64,000 nt of DNA from NCBI RefSeq assembly GCF_002251855.1, contig NZ_NOXW01000020.1:620001-684000 (forward strand), in the 5' to 3' direction. Under the pieces are notes generated by a model that saw only the letters and a program-made list of their open reading frames with translations, was not told the DNA's origin and searched no databases. Position 1 is the first letter of the stretch. Every line of letters starts with the position of its first letter. Both the position numbers and the translations under genes were made by a program. Positions 34,572-44,010 of this stretch are shown in pieces. This DNA comes from Rhodoferax sp. TH121. Its GTDB lineage: Bacteria; Pseudomonadota; Gammaproteobacteria; Burkholderiales; Burkholderiaceae_C.

Positions 34572-35614
34572 TGACGGATGCTGGCGCGCGACGTGGCGCG
34601 GGTTTCGAGCGCGGCCATTTGCTGGGGCGCGTTCTGTGGTGTGCAAATGTCCTGGGGCAGGTTCAGGCCGGCTGAGCGCACATAGGCGTCGCCGCCTTGG
34701 GCGTCGATGGCCATCATGTGGTGCATGCACATCTTGCCGTCTTCGACGCAGCGGTTGAGCACCTTGTCGTACAGGCCTTCCTCGACACTGGAAAACCGCT
34801 GCACCGGATCACGTTCGCTGGGTTGTACCAAGGCTTGGTAGGTATTGCGGTCCAGGGCCTTGCCCTCGGCCTTGGCCGTTTGCACCCATTGGGAAAAATC
34901 CTTTTCGCTCAGGCCGTGGAACTTGAACGTCATGCCTGAAAAGCCGGCGCCGCTGTAGTGCGAAGACATGCCTTTGTACACGCCGGGCTTGTTGATCACG
35001 GCGTTGAGCTCGGTCTGCATGCCGGGCATGGCGTAAATCATGCCGGCCAGGTCTGGCACGTAGAAGGCATTCATGGTCGATGTAGCCGTTAGCTTGAAGA
35101 GAATGGGGCGGTCCACCGGGGCAGCCAGTTCGTTCACCGTGGCGATACCTTGCTCGGGGTAAAAGAACAGCCATTTCCAGTCCATGGCTACCACGTACAC
35201 CTCCATTGGCTTGCTATCGGCGGGTAGCGGGCGCTGGGCGTCGATCCGGTCCAAGGGGCGGTATGGGTCCAGCTTGTGGGTACCGATCCAGGTTAATGCC
35301 CCGAGTGCAATGATGATCAGCAAAGGAACCGTCCAGATCACCAGCTCTAGCGATGTGGAGTGGTGCCACTCGGGGTCATATTCGGCCTCTGTATTGCTTT
35401 GGCGGTACTTCCAGGCAAAAAACAAGGTCAGTGCAATGACCGGAACAATGATGATGAGCATCAACAAAGTTGCGGTGATGACCATTTGGCCTTGTTGGGC
35501 GGCAATGTCGCCTGCCGGGTTGAGCACAACAGCCTTGCTGCAGCCGCTCAGGGCGACACTCAGGGCAATGGCAGCCAGGCAGGCGGGTCTGCGGAGTTCC
35601 AGGGTTTTGGGCAT
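34568..35614 (-). CDS. Cytochrome bo quinol oxidase subunit II
   Basis: CyoA (348 aa) is the membrane-anchored cupredoxin-fold subunit, here as in E. coli a lipoprotein (LSGCSKA, lipidated Cys near 25) with two membrane helices (about 44-67 and 90-110). The periplasmic domain has [20 protein letters not shown] and lacks the CuA ligands of cytochrome c oxidases, confirming a quinol oxidase. The C-terminal part has CMHHMMAID. It is the first gene of the run cyoABCD-surf1-regBA; no cyoE (haem o synthase) is in the window. Confidence 0.96.
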   Translation of the reverse strand: MPKTLELRRPACLAAIALSVALSGCSKAVVLNPAGDIAAQQGQMVITATLLMLIIIVPVIALTLFFAWKYRQSNTEAEYDPEWHHSTSLELVIWTVPLLIIIALGALTWIGTHKLDPYRPLDRIDAQRPLPADSKPMEVYVVAMDWKWLFFYPEQGIATVNELAAPVDRPILFKLTATSTMNAFYVPDLAGMIYAMPGMQTELNAVINKPGVYKGMSSHYSGAGFSGMTFKFHGLSEKDFSQWVQTAKAEGKALDRNTYQALVQPSERDPVQRFSSVEEGLYDKVLNRCVEDGKMCMHHMMAIDAQGGDAYVRSAGLNLPQDICTPQNAPQQMAALETRATSRASIRQ

Positions 35615-35914
35615 GCTAGGGGCGCAAAGGAAATGCGCTTAGGGGTAAACGCGGTTGACTTGATGCGGTGAATGTATCGGGGCTAGCAAATTTGTCGATT
35701 GGACATTTTGTCCAAGATCAAGGGCGGCGCGATAGGGCCGCCGGCCAGTGCCGCAATTTCCTACCTTTTACCGCATTGCGAAATTTGAAGGCGTTTAGCT
35801 TGTCCGCCTCAGGGTTTTCCTGTGCGCCTCCGGGCCAAATGCAGCTGGTGCGCGGTGTAGAAAGGAGCCATGGCCTGAAGCGGGCCGGTTTTTTAGTTTT
35901 CAGGAGCAAGCGAT
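35615..35914. other. Divergent promoter region between cyoA and the MFS gene
   Basis: No gene is supported in these 300 bases. They separate two divergent transcription units, carry the palindrome at 35699-35715 and a GGCGG/CCGCC hairpin near 35718-35742, and end with CAGGAG before the MFS start. I could not place confident -10/-35 elements. Confidence 0.6.
35699..35715. promoter_or_regulatory. Perfect inverted repeat upstream of cyoA
   Basis: TTGGACA-TTT-TGTCCAA has two perfect seven-base arms. It lies 85 bases upstream of the cyoA start and about 200 bases from the MFS gene, the right place for an operator. The binding protein is not identifiable; it does not resemble the RegA sites I know of. 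Confidence 0.5.
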
Positions 35915-37249
35915 ATGGTGAGCCAAGGTTCTGCAGTGCTGTCTGCACCCGGTATGGAGAGTGCGGTGTCCCTGGCCCGGGCGCACACCGACGAGGATGT
36001 GACTCCCAGCGAGATCGCGGTCGGCGTGATCATCGGCCGCGCCTCCGAGTACTTTGATTTCTTTGTCTTTGGGATTGCCTGTGTGCTGGTGTTTCCCTCG
36101 CTCTTGTTTCCCTTTATGTCCCGGCTGGATGGCACTCTGGTGTCCTTTGCCATTTTTTCCTTGGCTTTCATCGCGCGGCCAGTGGGGACGGCAATGTCTA
36201 TGGCGGTGCAGCGGCGCTGGGGGCGGGGCACCAAGCTGACGATCTCGCTGTTTGTGTTGGGAGCCAGCACCGCTGGCATTGCGTTTTTGCCCAGCCACGC
36301 TTCTGCCGGGACCATGGCCATTGCAGCTTTGGTCATCTTGCGCATTGGCCAGGGTCTGGCTCTGGGGGGTTCTTGGGATGGTCTGCCTTCCTTGTTGGCC
36401 ATGAGTGCCCCTGAGCACCGGCGCGGCTGGTTCTCCATGATTGGTCAACTGGGCGCACCGGTGGGTTTTGTGCTGGCCGCCAGCCTGTTTGCCTATCTGT
36501 TGAGCAGCCTGAGCAACACCGAGTTCTTGAACTGGGGCTGGCGCTACCCCTTCTTCGTGGCGTTTGCCATCAACGTGGTGGCCCTGTTTGCGCGCTTGCG
36601 CTTGGTGGTGGGCCAGTCCTACGCCGAGCTGCTGCAGCAGCGCGAGCTGCAGCCTGTGCCGGTAAGCAAGGTGCTGCGGGACGAAGGCCACAACGTACTG
36701 CTGGGCGCCTTTGCGGCACTGGCCAGCTTCGCACTGTTTCACCTGGCGACTGTCTTCCCGCTGTCGTGGATTGTGATTTACTCCGAACAGCCCATCACCG
36801 AGGTGCTGCAGGTGCAGATCGTTGGCGCCGTGCTGGCAGCCTTGGCCATTTTGTTGTCGGGCTGGCTCGCTGACCGTGTGGGCCGACGCCGCCTTCTGGG
36901 TAGCATGGCCGTGCTGATTGGTCTCTTCAGTTTCGCCACGCCCTGGCTGCTGGGAGCGGGCGTGTGGGGCAACAACGTGTTTTTGCTACTGGGCTTTGTG
37001 CTGCTGGGCTTGTCGTATGGCCAAGCTTCAGGCACGGTAACCGCCAATTTCTCGGCCCACTACCGCTACACCGGTGCCGCCTTGTCGGCTGATCTCGCTT
37101 GGCTGCTGGGGGCAGGCTTTGCGCCCTTGGTAGCCCTGGGGCTGTCGGCCAAATTTGGTTTGGGCGCTGTGTCCTTGTATCTGCTCTCCGGCGTCGTTTG
37201 CACGCTGGCCGCCCTGCGCATCAACCGCTTGGTCGAGCACAAAGACTAA
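35915..37249 (+). CDS. MFS transporter, metabolite:H+ symporter type
   Basis: This 444-aa inner-membrane transporter has 12 predicted helices. The N-terminal ASEYFDFFVFGIACVLVFP and IARPVGTAMSMAVQRRWGR resemble the MHS family (ProP, ShiA, KgtP and citrate carriers), and the loop motif GWLADRVGRRRLLG occurs at the middle of the second half. The substrate cannot be told from sequence. CAGGAG lies nine bases upstream of the start. It is divergent from cyoA, with no catabolic gene nearby that suggests a substrate. Confidence 0.85.
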   Translation: MVSQGSAVLSAPGMESAVSLARAHTDEDVTPSEIAVGVIIGRASEYFDFFVFGIACVLVFPSLLFPFMSRLDGTLVSFAIFSLAFIARPVGTAMSMAVQRRWGRGTKLTISLFVLGASTAGIAFLPSHASAGTMAIAALVILRIGQGLALGGSWDGLPSLLAMSAPEHRRGWFSMIGQLGAPVGFVLAASLFAYLLSSLSNTEFLNWGWRYPFFVAFAINVVALFARLRLVVGQSYAELLQQRELQPVPVSKVLRDEGHNVLLGAFAALASFALFHLATVFPLSWIVIYSEQPITEVLQVQIVGAVLAALAILLSGWLADRVGRRRLLGSMAVLIGLFSFATPWLLGAGVWGNNVFLLLGFVLLGLSYGQASGTVTANFSAHYRYTGAALSADLAWLLGAGFAPLVALGLSAKFGLGAVSLYLLSGVVCTLAALRINRLVEHKD

Positions 37250-37609
37250 GCTGCCCCCGTATCCCCACGGTGAGGGTCCGCGTGCAGCCCTCGGTGGGGC
37301 ATGCACGCCGCGGACCCAGGCGGCACCGCACCCAAGATGCCAAGTGTGATGATGGCTGCTATGAAAATAGTAGCTGCTTGCGCACACTCCAAAAGGGCTT
37401 TAAGCACTTTTGATGCCAAAATACCATCCGCCGAACAAGGTCGCGGCCTGCCCATTGATGGAGATGTTCCCATGCGCTGGGGGCGTCCCATTTGTCGATA
37501 TATTCCAGTGTCGAGTTCTATGGAATCTGCCTGTGCGACTGTTCGCTCCCACTGCCTGTTCACGCTTGCCCGCACCTAGTGCTGCCACCTTGCCGCGGGT
37601 GGGTACTGC
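37250..37609. other. Gene-free stretch before the SWIM-protein cluster
   Basis: No supported gene. It contains a dispersed repeat copy (37358-37417) and, at about 37502-37526, ATTCCA and TGGAAT as weak inverted arms that could be regulatory. Short frames here have no family features. Confidence 0.55.
37358..37417 (+). repeat. Dispersed repeat copy before the SWIM-protein gene
   Basis: GCTATGAAAATAGTAGCTGC then TTGCGCACACTCCAAAAGGG: a good match to the repeat family, about 110 bases after the MFS stop. No terminator-like T-tract follows. Confidence 0.8.
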
Positions 37610-38968
37610 ATGAGCCGTATTCCCCTCACCGCAGACGCGGTGCTGGCCTTGTCCCCCGACGATGCATCGACCAAGGCCGCGCGCGGTCTGGTGGCACCGG
37701 CCAAGTGGCCCATGCTGGGCGCCAGCGACGCGGCGGTGTGGGGTGAGTGCCAGGGCAGCGGCAGCAAGCCCTACCAAACGCAGGTGGACGTGTCGGGCGC
37801 GGGGCCTACGTTCCGCTGCAGTTGCCCCAGCCGCAAGTTCCCGTGCAAACATGGCCTGGCCTTGCTGTTGTTGCAAGCGCAAACCCCGCAAACGTTTACC
37901 GCCGCAGAGCCGACCTGGGTCAGCGAATGGCTGGCATCGCGTCTGGAGCGGGCCGAGAAAAAAGAAGCCAAGGCCGCTGCTGCACCAGCAGTGGCCGACC
38001 CCGCCGCCGGTGCCAAACGCGAAGCCCAGCGTCTGCAACGCATGGCCGCCGGCGCGCAAGAGCTGGCGCTGTGGCTGGACGACACCAGCCGCAAGGGCTT
38101 GGCCACTGTGTCCGACAGCGACGGGCCTGCGTGGGCCACCATGGCGGCGCGCATGGTCGATGCCCAAGCGCCGGGTTTGGGCGAACGTGTGCGGCAGGCG
38201 TTTGCGGTGGTCGGGCAGGGGCGCGATTGGCCTGCGCGTCTGCTGGGGCGTTTGGGCAATTTGCAGCTGCTGGTGGACGCCGTGGCGCAGCGCGAGCACC
38301 TGCCGCCCGGTCTGCAGGCCGATCTGCGCCAGGCCCTGGGTTGGCCCCTGGAGCGAGACGAGGTGCTGGCCAGCGGTGAGCGCGTCAGCGACCAGTGGCA
38401 GGTGTTGGCCCAGGTGCTGGTAGAGCGCGAGGCGCGCCTCACCGAGCGGCGTGTCTGGCTGCAGGGCACGCGCAGCCAGCGCCGTGCCTTGCTGGTGGAT
38501 TTTTCGTTTGCTGGCAAGGCGTTTGAGCAGGGCTGGAGCGTGGGCGTTCCGCACAGTGGCACGCTGGCGTTCTACCCCAGTGCCGACCCGCTGCGTGCGC
38601 TGCTTGCGGAGAGCAAACCGGCGCCAGATGCGACACCCTTGCGCCAGGCGCCAAGCCGCACTGCCGAATGGACCGCACTGGCCACACGCATGGCCGCCAA
38701 CCCCTGGGCGCAAAGTTGGCCGCTGTGGCTGGAGACCGTGCAGTTGCAATACACGGCCGATGCCGAAAACCCGTGGTGGCTGTGGGCGGATGCAGGCGCC
38801 ATCCCGCTGGCCATTGGTGAGGCCGATGCCTGGCAGCTGATGGCCATGGCCGCTGGTGGGCCGGTAGCCGTGTTTGGGGAGTGGACCGGTGAACTGTTGC
38901 GCCCCCTGACCGCCTGGTGTGATGCCGACCGCTGGTCCGCCAGCAGTGTGCAAGGAGACCCGGCATGA
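37610..38968 (+). CDS. SWIM zinc-finger protein of a yeh-type cluster
   Basis: This 452-aa protein has a SWIM zinc finger near the N-terminus: Cys70, Cys72, Cys79 and His81 (FRCSCPSRKFPCKHGLAL), fitting CxCx(n)CxH. SWIM domains bind DNA or proteins. The rest is Ala- and Arg-rich and mainly helical, with an alpha/beta C-terminal region rich in Trp (ENPWWLWADAGAIPLAIGEADAW). It resembles the SWIM protein YehQ of E. coli in domain type. It overlaps the next gene by four bases (ATGA), so it is the first gene of a coupled five-gene operon. Confidence 0.85.
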   Translation: MSRIPLTADAVLALSPDDASTKAARGLVAPAKWPMLGASDAAVWGECQGSGSKPYQTQVDVSGAGPTFRCSCPSRKFPCKHGLALLLLQAQTPQTFTAAEPTWVSEWLASRLERAEKKEAKAAAAPAVADPAAGAKREAQRLQRMAAGAQELALWLDDTSRKGLATVSDSDGPAWATMAARMVDAQAPGLGERVRQAFAVVGQGRDWPARLLGRLGNLQLLVDAVAQREHLPPGLQADLRQALGWPLERDEVLASGERVSDQWQVLAQVLVEREARLTERRVWLQGTRSQRRALLVDFSFAGKAFEQGWSVGVPHSGTLAFYPSADPLRALLAESKPAPDATPLRQAPSRTAEWTALATRMAANPWAQSWPLWLETVQLQYTADAENPWWLWADAGAIPLAIGEADAWQLMAMAAGGPVAVFGEWTGELLRPLTAWCDADRWSASSVQGDPA

Positions 38969-40578
38969 ACGACTGGAACGCCTTGTTGCAGGCTGCGTTG
39001 CTGGGTGCGGAGAGGCCGTGGAGCTTGCCCGCCCTTGCACAGGATGGTGCTGCGGACCCTGTGGCCCGCCTGCTGCGCGACGCCCGTGTGCAATCCGCCA
39101 CCGATGTCCCCGGCCTGCTGCTGCGTCTGGCCGGTGCCAAAGCCGTATGCCAACGCGCTGGCTGGACGGCAGCTGCTGCGCCACGTGCGCCGATGGCACC
39201 GGCCGCACCCGAGTCGCGTATGCCCGCTGATGCCGTCTGGAGTACGTTGTTGTCCCAGGCCTTGGCTCTGGGCGTGCCGCGTTTGCAACACCAGGTTTTG
39301 TTTGCCATGGACGCCGCAAGCCTGCATGCACCGCCTGCCGTGTTGCCGGTTTTGCTACACGCCGGGCGCCAGAGCGTTGCATTGCGCAACCATTTGCTGC
39401 CCGTGCTGGGTGAGCGTGGCCGTTGGCTGGCACAGCAGAACCCGGAGTGGGCCTACGCCTGTGGCGCGCAAGAACAGGCCGACACCCAAACGCATTGGGC
39501 GCATGGCAGCCTGGAGCAACGCTGCGCCGTGTTGCGCACCGAGCGCGCCAGCGCACCCGCAGCGGCCCGCGAACGCCTGCAGGCCGATTGGGACAACCTG
39601 GCCGCCAAAGACCGCGTCGCGCTGATTACCATCCTGCGCGTTGATCTGTGCTTGGATGACGAGACCTTCTTGAACACCCAGCTCAAAGATCGCGCACTGG
39701 ACGTGCGTCGCACGGCAGCCAAGTTGCTGGCCGCCTTGCCTAGCAGTGACTACGCCCAGCGCATCACGGCACGCATGGTGCCGCTGGTGGTGCGCAGCCA
39801 GGTCGAGCCTGGGTTGTTGGGGCGCATGCTGGGGCGATCGGCCACGGAGCAGCGCGTCACGCTGGATGCCCCGACGCAGCCCGACGCCGACTGGAAGACA
39901 GACCTGCTGGAGCCGGAGCGCCCCACCCACGAGTCGCTCGGTGAGCGCGCGTGGTGGCTGTACCAGCTCACCAGCCGCACGCCCTTGGCTTGGTGGACCG
40001 CGCATACCGGGCTGGCACCGGCAGAGCTTTTGGCGCTGGCTCAGCGCAGCGACTGGACGGAAGCCCTGGTACGCGGCTGGACGGATGCCCTGCTGTGGCA
40101 GCGTGATCCGGCGTGGGCGCAAGCGCTGCTCGACCATGCGGGGGATCTGCGCGGCGACCACCGGGCCGAGCTGTTGGCGATGTTGTCCGCACCGCAGCGG
40201 GAAGCGTTTTTGCTGCAGCAACTGGGTGAGCCAAAGCAGCTGTACGAAGTGGTTGCTGCGTGTTTGGCGGGTTGTGCCTTGCACGCCTCCCTGGGGCCGG
40301 CGGTATCAACGCGGCTGGCGCAGTTGCTGCGCCAGCAGATCGACCGCGGTGCGCTGCTAGACAACTACAGCTTGCGCAGCCTGCTGCCAGAGGTGGTGTG
40401 TGCGCTGCATCCAGGCACCGCGCACCCGCTGATGCATTTGCCACGCAGTGCCGAAGAAACCACTTCCCTGACCGAAGCCTTGACCCTGCTGGAGCAGGTG
40501 CTCCACAGCCGCCAGCATTTGATCCAATTGACTGAATCCACGATTGAAGCAACCTCTACGGAAGCCCAAACACCATGA
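38965..40578 (+). CDS. DUF5691-family protein
   Basis: This 537-aa protein matches DUF5691 in context and general form: mostly helical, repeat-like segments (RLQHQVLFAMDAASLH..., VALITILRVDLCLDDETFLNTQLKDRALDVRRTAAKLLAALP) that resemble HEAT-like solenoids. It has no catalytic motif I can see and no membrane segment. It lies between the SWIM gene and the MoxR ATPase, each overlapping it by four bases, so it is translated together with both. A scaffold or adaptor role is inferred from the helical repeat form. Function unknown. Confidence 0.75.
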   Translation: MNDWNALLQAALLGAERPWSLPALAQDGAADPVARLLRDARVQSATDVPGLLLRLAGAKAVCQRAGWTAAAAPRAPMAPAAPESRMPADAVWSTLLSQALALGVPRLQHQVLFAMDAASLHAPPAVLPVLLHAGRQSVALRNHLLPVLGERGRWLAQQNPEWAYACGAQEQADTQTHWAHGSLEQRCAVLRTERASAPAAARERLQADWDNLAAKDRVALITILRVDLCLDDETFLNTQLKDRALDVRRTAAKLLAALPSSDYAQRITARMVPLVVRSQVEPGLLGRMLGRSATEQRVTLDAPTQPDADWKTDLLEPERPTHESLGERAWWLYQLTSRTPLAWWTAHTGLAPAELLALAQRSDWTEALVRGWTDALLWQRDPAWAQALLDHAGDLRGDHRAELLAMLSAPQREAFLLQQLGEPKQLYEVVAACLAGCALHASLGPAVSTRLAQLLRQQIDRGALLDNYSLRSLLPEVVCALHPGTAHPLMHLPRSAEETTSLTEALTLLEQVLHSRQHLIQLTESTIEATSTEAQTP

Positions 40579-41654
40579 GCCAAGTCCTACGCCAACACGC
40601 CGAACACCAATTTGCCGAAGAGCTGGCCAACCTGCAGCAGGTCGACAAACGCCAGCGCCCCGCCAACTGGAAGCTGTCGCCCTGGGCCGTGGTGACCTAT
40701 CTGATGGGTGGCAAGCTCGACAACGGTTTTGAGGTGACGCCCAAATACATCGGCAACCAGCGCCTGATGGAGATCGCAGTCTCCACGCTGGCTACTGACC
40801 GCGCGCTGCTGCTGTATGGCGTGCCGGGCACGGCCAAGTCCTGGGTGTCCGAGCACCTGGCCGCTGCGGTCAGTGGCGACTCCACCATGCTGATCCAGGG
40901 CACGGCCGGCACCAGCGAAGAGCAGCTGCGCTACGGTTGGAACTATGCCGAGCTGTTGGCCCATGGCCCGTCCGACAAGGCCCTGGTGATCAGCCCGCTG
41001 GTCAGCGCCATGCGCCTGGGCAAGATCGCCCGCATCGAAGAACTGACCCGTATCCCTGCCGATGTGCAAGACGCGTTGATTACGGTGTTGTCCGAAAAGA
41101 CCATGCCCATCCCCGAGCTGGGCAGCGAGGTGCAGGCCACGCGTGGTTTCTCGGTGATAGCCACGGCCAACAACCGCGACAAGGGTGTCAACGAGTTGTC
41201 CAGCGCGCTCAAGCGCCGCTTCAACACCGTGGTGCTGCCTGTGCCCGATACCGAGGACGAAGAGGTGCGCATCGTCGCCAAACGTGTGGCCGAGCTGGGC
41301 CGTGCGCTGGAGCTGCCCGCCGAGCCGCCGGCGCTGAAAGAAATCCGCCGCGTGGTGCAAATCTTCCGCGAACTGCGCAACGGTCTCACGGCCGATGGCA
41401 AGACGCGTATCAAGTCGCCCACCTCCACGCTGTCTACGGCGGAAGCTATCTCCGTTATCAACAGCGGCATGGCCCTGGCTGGGCACTTTGGCGATGGTGT
41501 GTTACATGCGCGCGACATTGCATCGGGCCTGCTGGGCGCCGTCGTCAAAGACCCGGTGCAAGACCAGGTGGTGTGGAAGGAGTACCTGGAAACCGTGGTC
41601 AAGGAGCGCAGCGATTGGAAAGAGCTGTACCGCGCCTGTCGTGAGCAGTTGTGA
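40575..41654 (+). CDS. MoxR-family AAA+ ATPase (YehL-like)
   Basis: This 359-aa ATPase has Walker A GVPGTAKS (82-89), a Walker B-like RIEELTRIP near 155-163, sensor-1 SVIATANNRDKG near 194-205, and the arginine-finger region ALKRRFNTVVLPVP, all typical of MoxR-type AAA+ proteins. These usually act with VWA-domain partners as chaperones or metal-insertion or disassembly factors. The E. coli YehL subfamily shares this gene neighbourhood. It overlaps the DUF5691 gene by four bases and is 22 bases ahead of the DUF5682 gene. Confidence 0.92.
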   Translation: MSQVLRQHAEHQFAEELANLQQVDKRQRPANWKLSPWAVVTYLMGGKLDNGFEVTPKYIGNQRLMEIAVSTLATDRALLLYGVPGTAKSWVSEHLAAAVSGDSTMLIQGTAGTSEEQLRYGWNYAELLAHGPSDKALVISPLVSAMRLGKIARIEELTRIPADVQDALITVLSEKTMPIPELGSEVQATRGFSVIATANNRDKGVNELSSALKRRFNTVVLPVPDTEDEEVRIVAKRVAELGRALELPAEPPALKEIRRVVQIFRELRNGLTADGKTRIKSPTSTLSTAEAISVINSGMALAGHFGDGVLHARDIASGLLGAVVKDPVQDQVVWKEYLETVVKERSDWKELYRACREQL

Positions 41655-41676
41655 GCACCCCGCACCGCCTTGTGTG

Positions 41677-44010
41677 ATGGAAGATTCCACCGTTCACTAC
41701 TTCGGCATACGCCACCACGGCCCGGGATGCGCGCGCAGCCTGCACGCTGCGCTGGCCGCCTTGCAGCCCGACTGTCTGCTGATCGAAGGCCCGCCCGATG
41801 CCGATGGGCTGTTGCCCTTTGTGACCCACGCCGGCCTGCAGCCACCGGTGGCCCTGCTGGTGCACAGCCCGGACGACACGCACGCCTCCGCCTTCTACCC
41901 CTTCGCTGCGTTCTCGCCCGAATGGCAGGCGTTGCAACACGGCGTGCAGCGCGGCATTCCCACCCGCTTTATCGACCTGCCGCAAGCAGTGCGACTGGCG
42001 CAAAACAAGGTGTACCGTGAAAAAGAAGATGCTATTGAAAAGATAGCTGCCGGCGCAGATGTGACGGGGGCTGGTGCCGAAAAAGGCTTGGAATCTGCTG
42101 TGGAGGCCGTTTTCCCGCAGCACCATGATCCCATGGACGCGCTGGCCCACGCGGCCGGCTTTGCCGATGGCGAGAGCTGGTGGAACCAACTGGTGGAAGA
42201 GCGCGGCGACAGCGAAGACCTGTTTGCCGCCATCCACGAAGCCATGGCCGCGCTGCGCGAAGATTGGCCCGACGACGCCCGCGGCCCACGCGCCGCCGAG
42301 CGCGAGGTGCAGCGCGAAGCCCATATGCGCCAGTGCATACGCGAGGCTGTGGGCCAGGGCCATGCGCGCATCGCCGTGGTCTGCGGCGCCTGGCACGTGC
42401 CCGCACTGCAAGCCAAACACACGGCCAAGGCCGATGCGGCCCTGCTCAAGGGCCTGCCCAAGATCAAGGTCAGCGCCACCTGGGTGCCCTGGACCTACCG
42501 CCACCTGACCTGGGCCAGCGGTTATGGCGCCGGAGTAGATTCCCCCGGCTGGTACGACTACCTGTGGCAACGCAGCCAGGGCGGTGGTGATGCCGAGCCA
42601 TCGCGTGCGGTGGTTTCGCGCGCCAGCGGCTGGCTGGCCCGCGTAGCCCGTTTGCTGCGTGCGCACCAGCTGGACTGCTCGTCAGCCCACATTATCGAAG
42701 CCTCGCGCCTGTCCGACACGCTGGCCGCGCTGCGCGGCCGTACCGAGCCGGGCCTGGAAGAGTTGAACGAAGCCGTGCGCACCGTGGTCTGCATGGGCGC
42801 GTCGGCCCCGCTGGAGCTGATCCACCGCGCGCTGACGGTGAGCGACCGCATGGGCCAGGTGCCGCCCGAGGTGCCCGCCGTGCCGCTGCAACGCGACATC
42901 GAACAGGCGCAAAAGAGCCTGCGCCTCAAGCCCGAGGCGCTGGAGCGCACGCTGGACCTGGACCTGCGTACTGCCAACGACCTGGCCCGCAGCCACCTGC
43001 TGCACCGCCTGCGCTTGCTGTCCATCCCCTGGGGGGAACCCGCCCGCAGCGACCGCGCCAACCGCGGCACCTTCCGCGAAACCTGGCGCCTGCAATGGCA
43101 GCCCGAGTTTGCGCTGCGCATCATCGAGGCCACACGCTTCGGCCCCACGGTGGAGCTGGCGGCCAATGCTTGCGTGGCCGAGCAGTGCGCCACGCTGACG
43201 CGCCTGGACGCATTGGCCGAACTGGTGGACACCGTGTTGCTGGCCGACCTGGGCACGGCGGTGCAAGCGGTGAGCCACGCCTTGCAAACCCAAGCCGCCA
43301 TCACCGGCGACGCGGTGCAGCTCATCAGCGCGGTGCCACCGCTGGCCCGCGTGTTCCGCTACGGCAGCGTGCGCCAGATGGATGGCGACCTGCTGGCAAA
43401 AATTCTGGACGGTCTGATCACCCGCGGCGCCATCGGCCTGTCGCTGGCCTGCCACAGCCTGGACGACAGCGCCGCAGAGGCATTGCGCGAGACTTTGCTG
43501 CCCGCACACGATGCAGTGGGGCTGCGCGACAGTGCGGAGCCCACGCAAGCCTGGCAGCAGGCCTTGCAGCAGATCGCAGTAGGCGACGCATGCCACGCGC
43601 TGCTGCGCGGCCTGTGCTGCCGCTTGCTGATGGATGCCGGCCATATCGACCAGACCCAGGCGGCCGTGCAGTTGTCGCGCAACCTGTCGGCCGGCGCATT
43701 GCCGTTAGAGGCCGCGCAGTGGCTGGATGGATTCTTGAACCGCAACGCCATGGTGCTGTTGCACGATGCGGCCGTGTGGAGTTTGGTCGACGCATGGCTG
43801 GCCGATCTGGCGGATGTACATTTTCTGCAAGTCGTGCCGCTGCTGCGCCGCAGCTTTGCGAACTTTTCGCAATCGGAGCGGCGTGAGCTGGGTGCGCGTG
43901 CGGCGCAGGGCGTCAAGGTCGCGCCTGTGGTTGTTGCCAGCGAAGGCGATGCGGTGCGTGCCGCGCTGCCGGTGCCTACCTTGCGCCTATTGTTAGGACT
44001 GCCTGCATGA
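41677..44010 (+). CDS. DUF5682-family protein (YehM-like)
   Basis: This 777-aa protein begins with YFGIRHHGPGCARSLHAALA, characteristic of DUF5682, and has a segment IAVVCGAWHVPAL near 230 reminiscent of TraB/PrgY-type folds, followed by a long helical C-terminal half. Its length is near that of E. coli YehM. The start at 41677 gives the conserved N-terminus; the open frame upstream overlaps the ATPase gene. At codons 119-139 it contains the dispersed repeat as in-frame sequence (DAIEKIAAGADVTGAGAEKG). It overlaps the VWA gene by four bases. Function unknown; a partner of the MoxR ATPase is inferred from neighbourhood. Confidence 0.82.
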   Translation: MEDSTVHYFGIRHHGPGCARSLHAALAALQPDCLLIEGPPDADGLLPFVTHAGLQPPVALLVHSPDDTHASAFYPFAAFSPEWQALQHGVQRGIPTRFIDLPQAVRLAQNKVYREKEDAIEKIAAGADVTGAGAEKGLESAVEAVFPQHHDPMDALAHAAGFADGESWWNQLVEERGDSEDLFAAIHEAMAALREDWPDDARGPRAAEREVQREAHMRQCIREAVGQGHARIAVVCGAWHVPALQAKHTAKADAALLKGLPKIKVSATWVPWTYRHLTWASGYGAGVDSPGWYDYLWQRSQGGGDAEPSRAVVSRASGWLARVARLLRAHQLDCSSAHIIEASRLSDTLAALRGRTEPGLEELNEAVRTVVCMGASAPLELIHRALTVSDRMGQVPPEVPAVPLQRDIEQAQKSLRLKPEALERTLDLDLRTANDLARSHLLHRLRLLSIPWGEPARSDRANRGTFRETWRLQWQPEFALRIIEATRFGPTVELAANACVAEQCATLTRLDALAELVDTVLLADLGTAVQAVSHALQTQAAITGDAVQLISAVPPLARVFRYGSVRQMDGDLLAKILDGLITRGAIGLSLACHSLDDSAAEALRETLLPAHDAVGLRDSAEPTQAWQQALQQIAVGDACHALLRGLCCRLLMDAGHIDQTQAAVQLSRNLSAGALPLEAAQWLDGFLNRNAMVLLHDAAVWSLVDAWLADLADVHFLQVVPLLRRSFANFSQSERRELGARAAQGVKVAPVVVASEGDAVRAALPVPTLRLLLGLPA
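42031..42091 (+). repeat. Dispersed repeat copy within the DUF5682 coding sequence
   Basis: GCTATTGAAAAGATAGCTGC then CGGCGCAGAT and GGGGGCTGGTGCCGA align with the intergenic copy at 62213-62267; 34 of 54 positions match ungapped by hand, and a one-base gap improves the 3' end. It is in frame and reads as part of the protein, between KVYREKE and VFPQHHDPM. Confidence 0.6.

Noticed and set aside
37358-37417. CRISPR or tandem array among the dispersed repeats
   Set aside because: Copies are single, kilobases apart and without regular spacers.
37410-37613. A small gene ahead of the SWIM gene
   Set aside because: Composition is random-like (many Pro/Cys/Arg), it overlaps the repeat edge and lacks a ribosome site.
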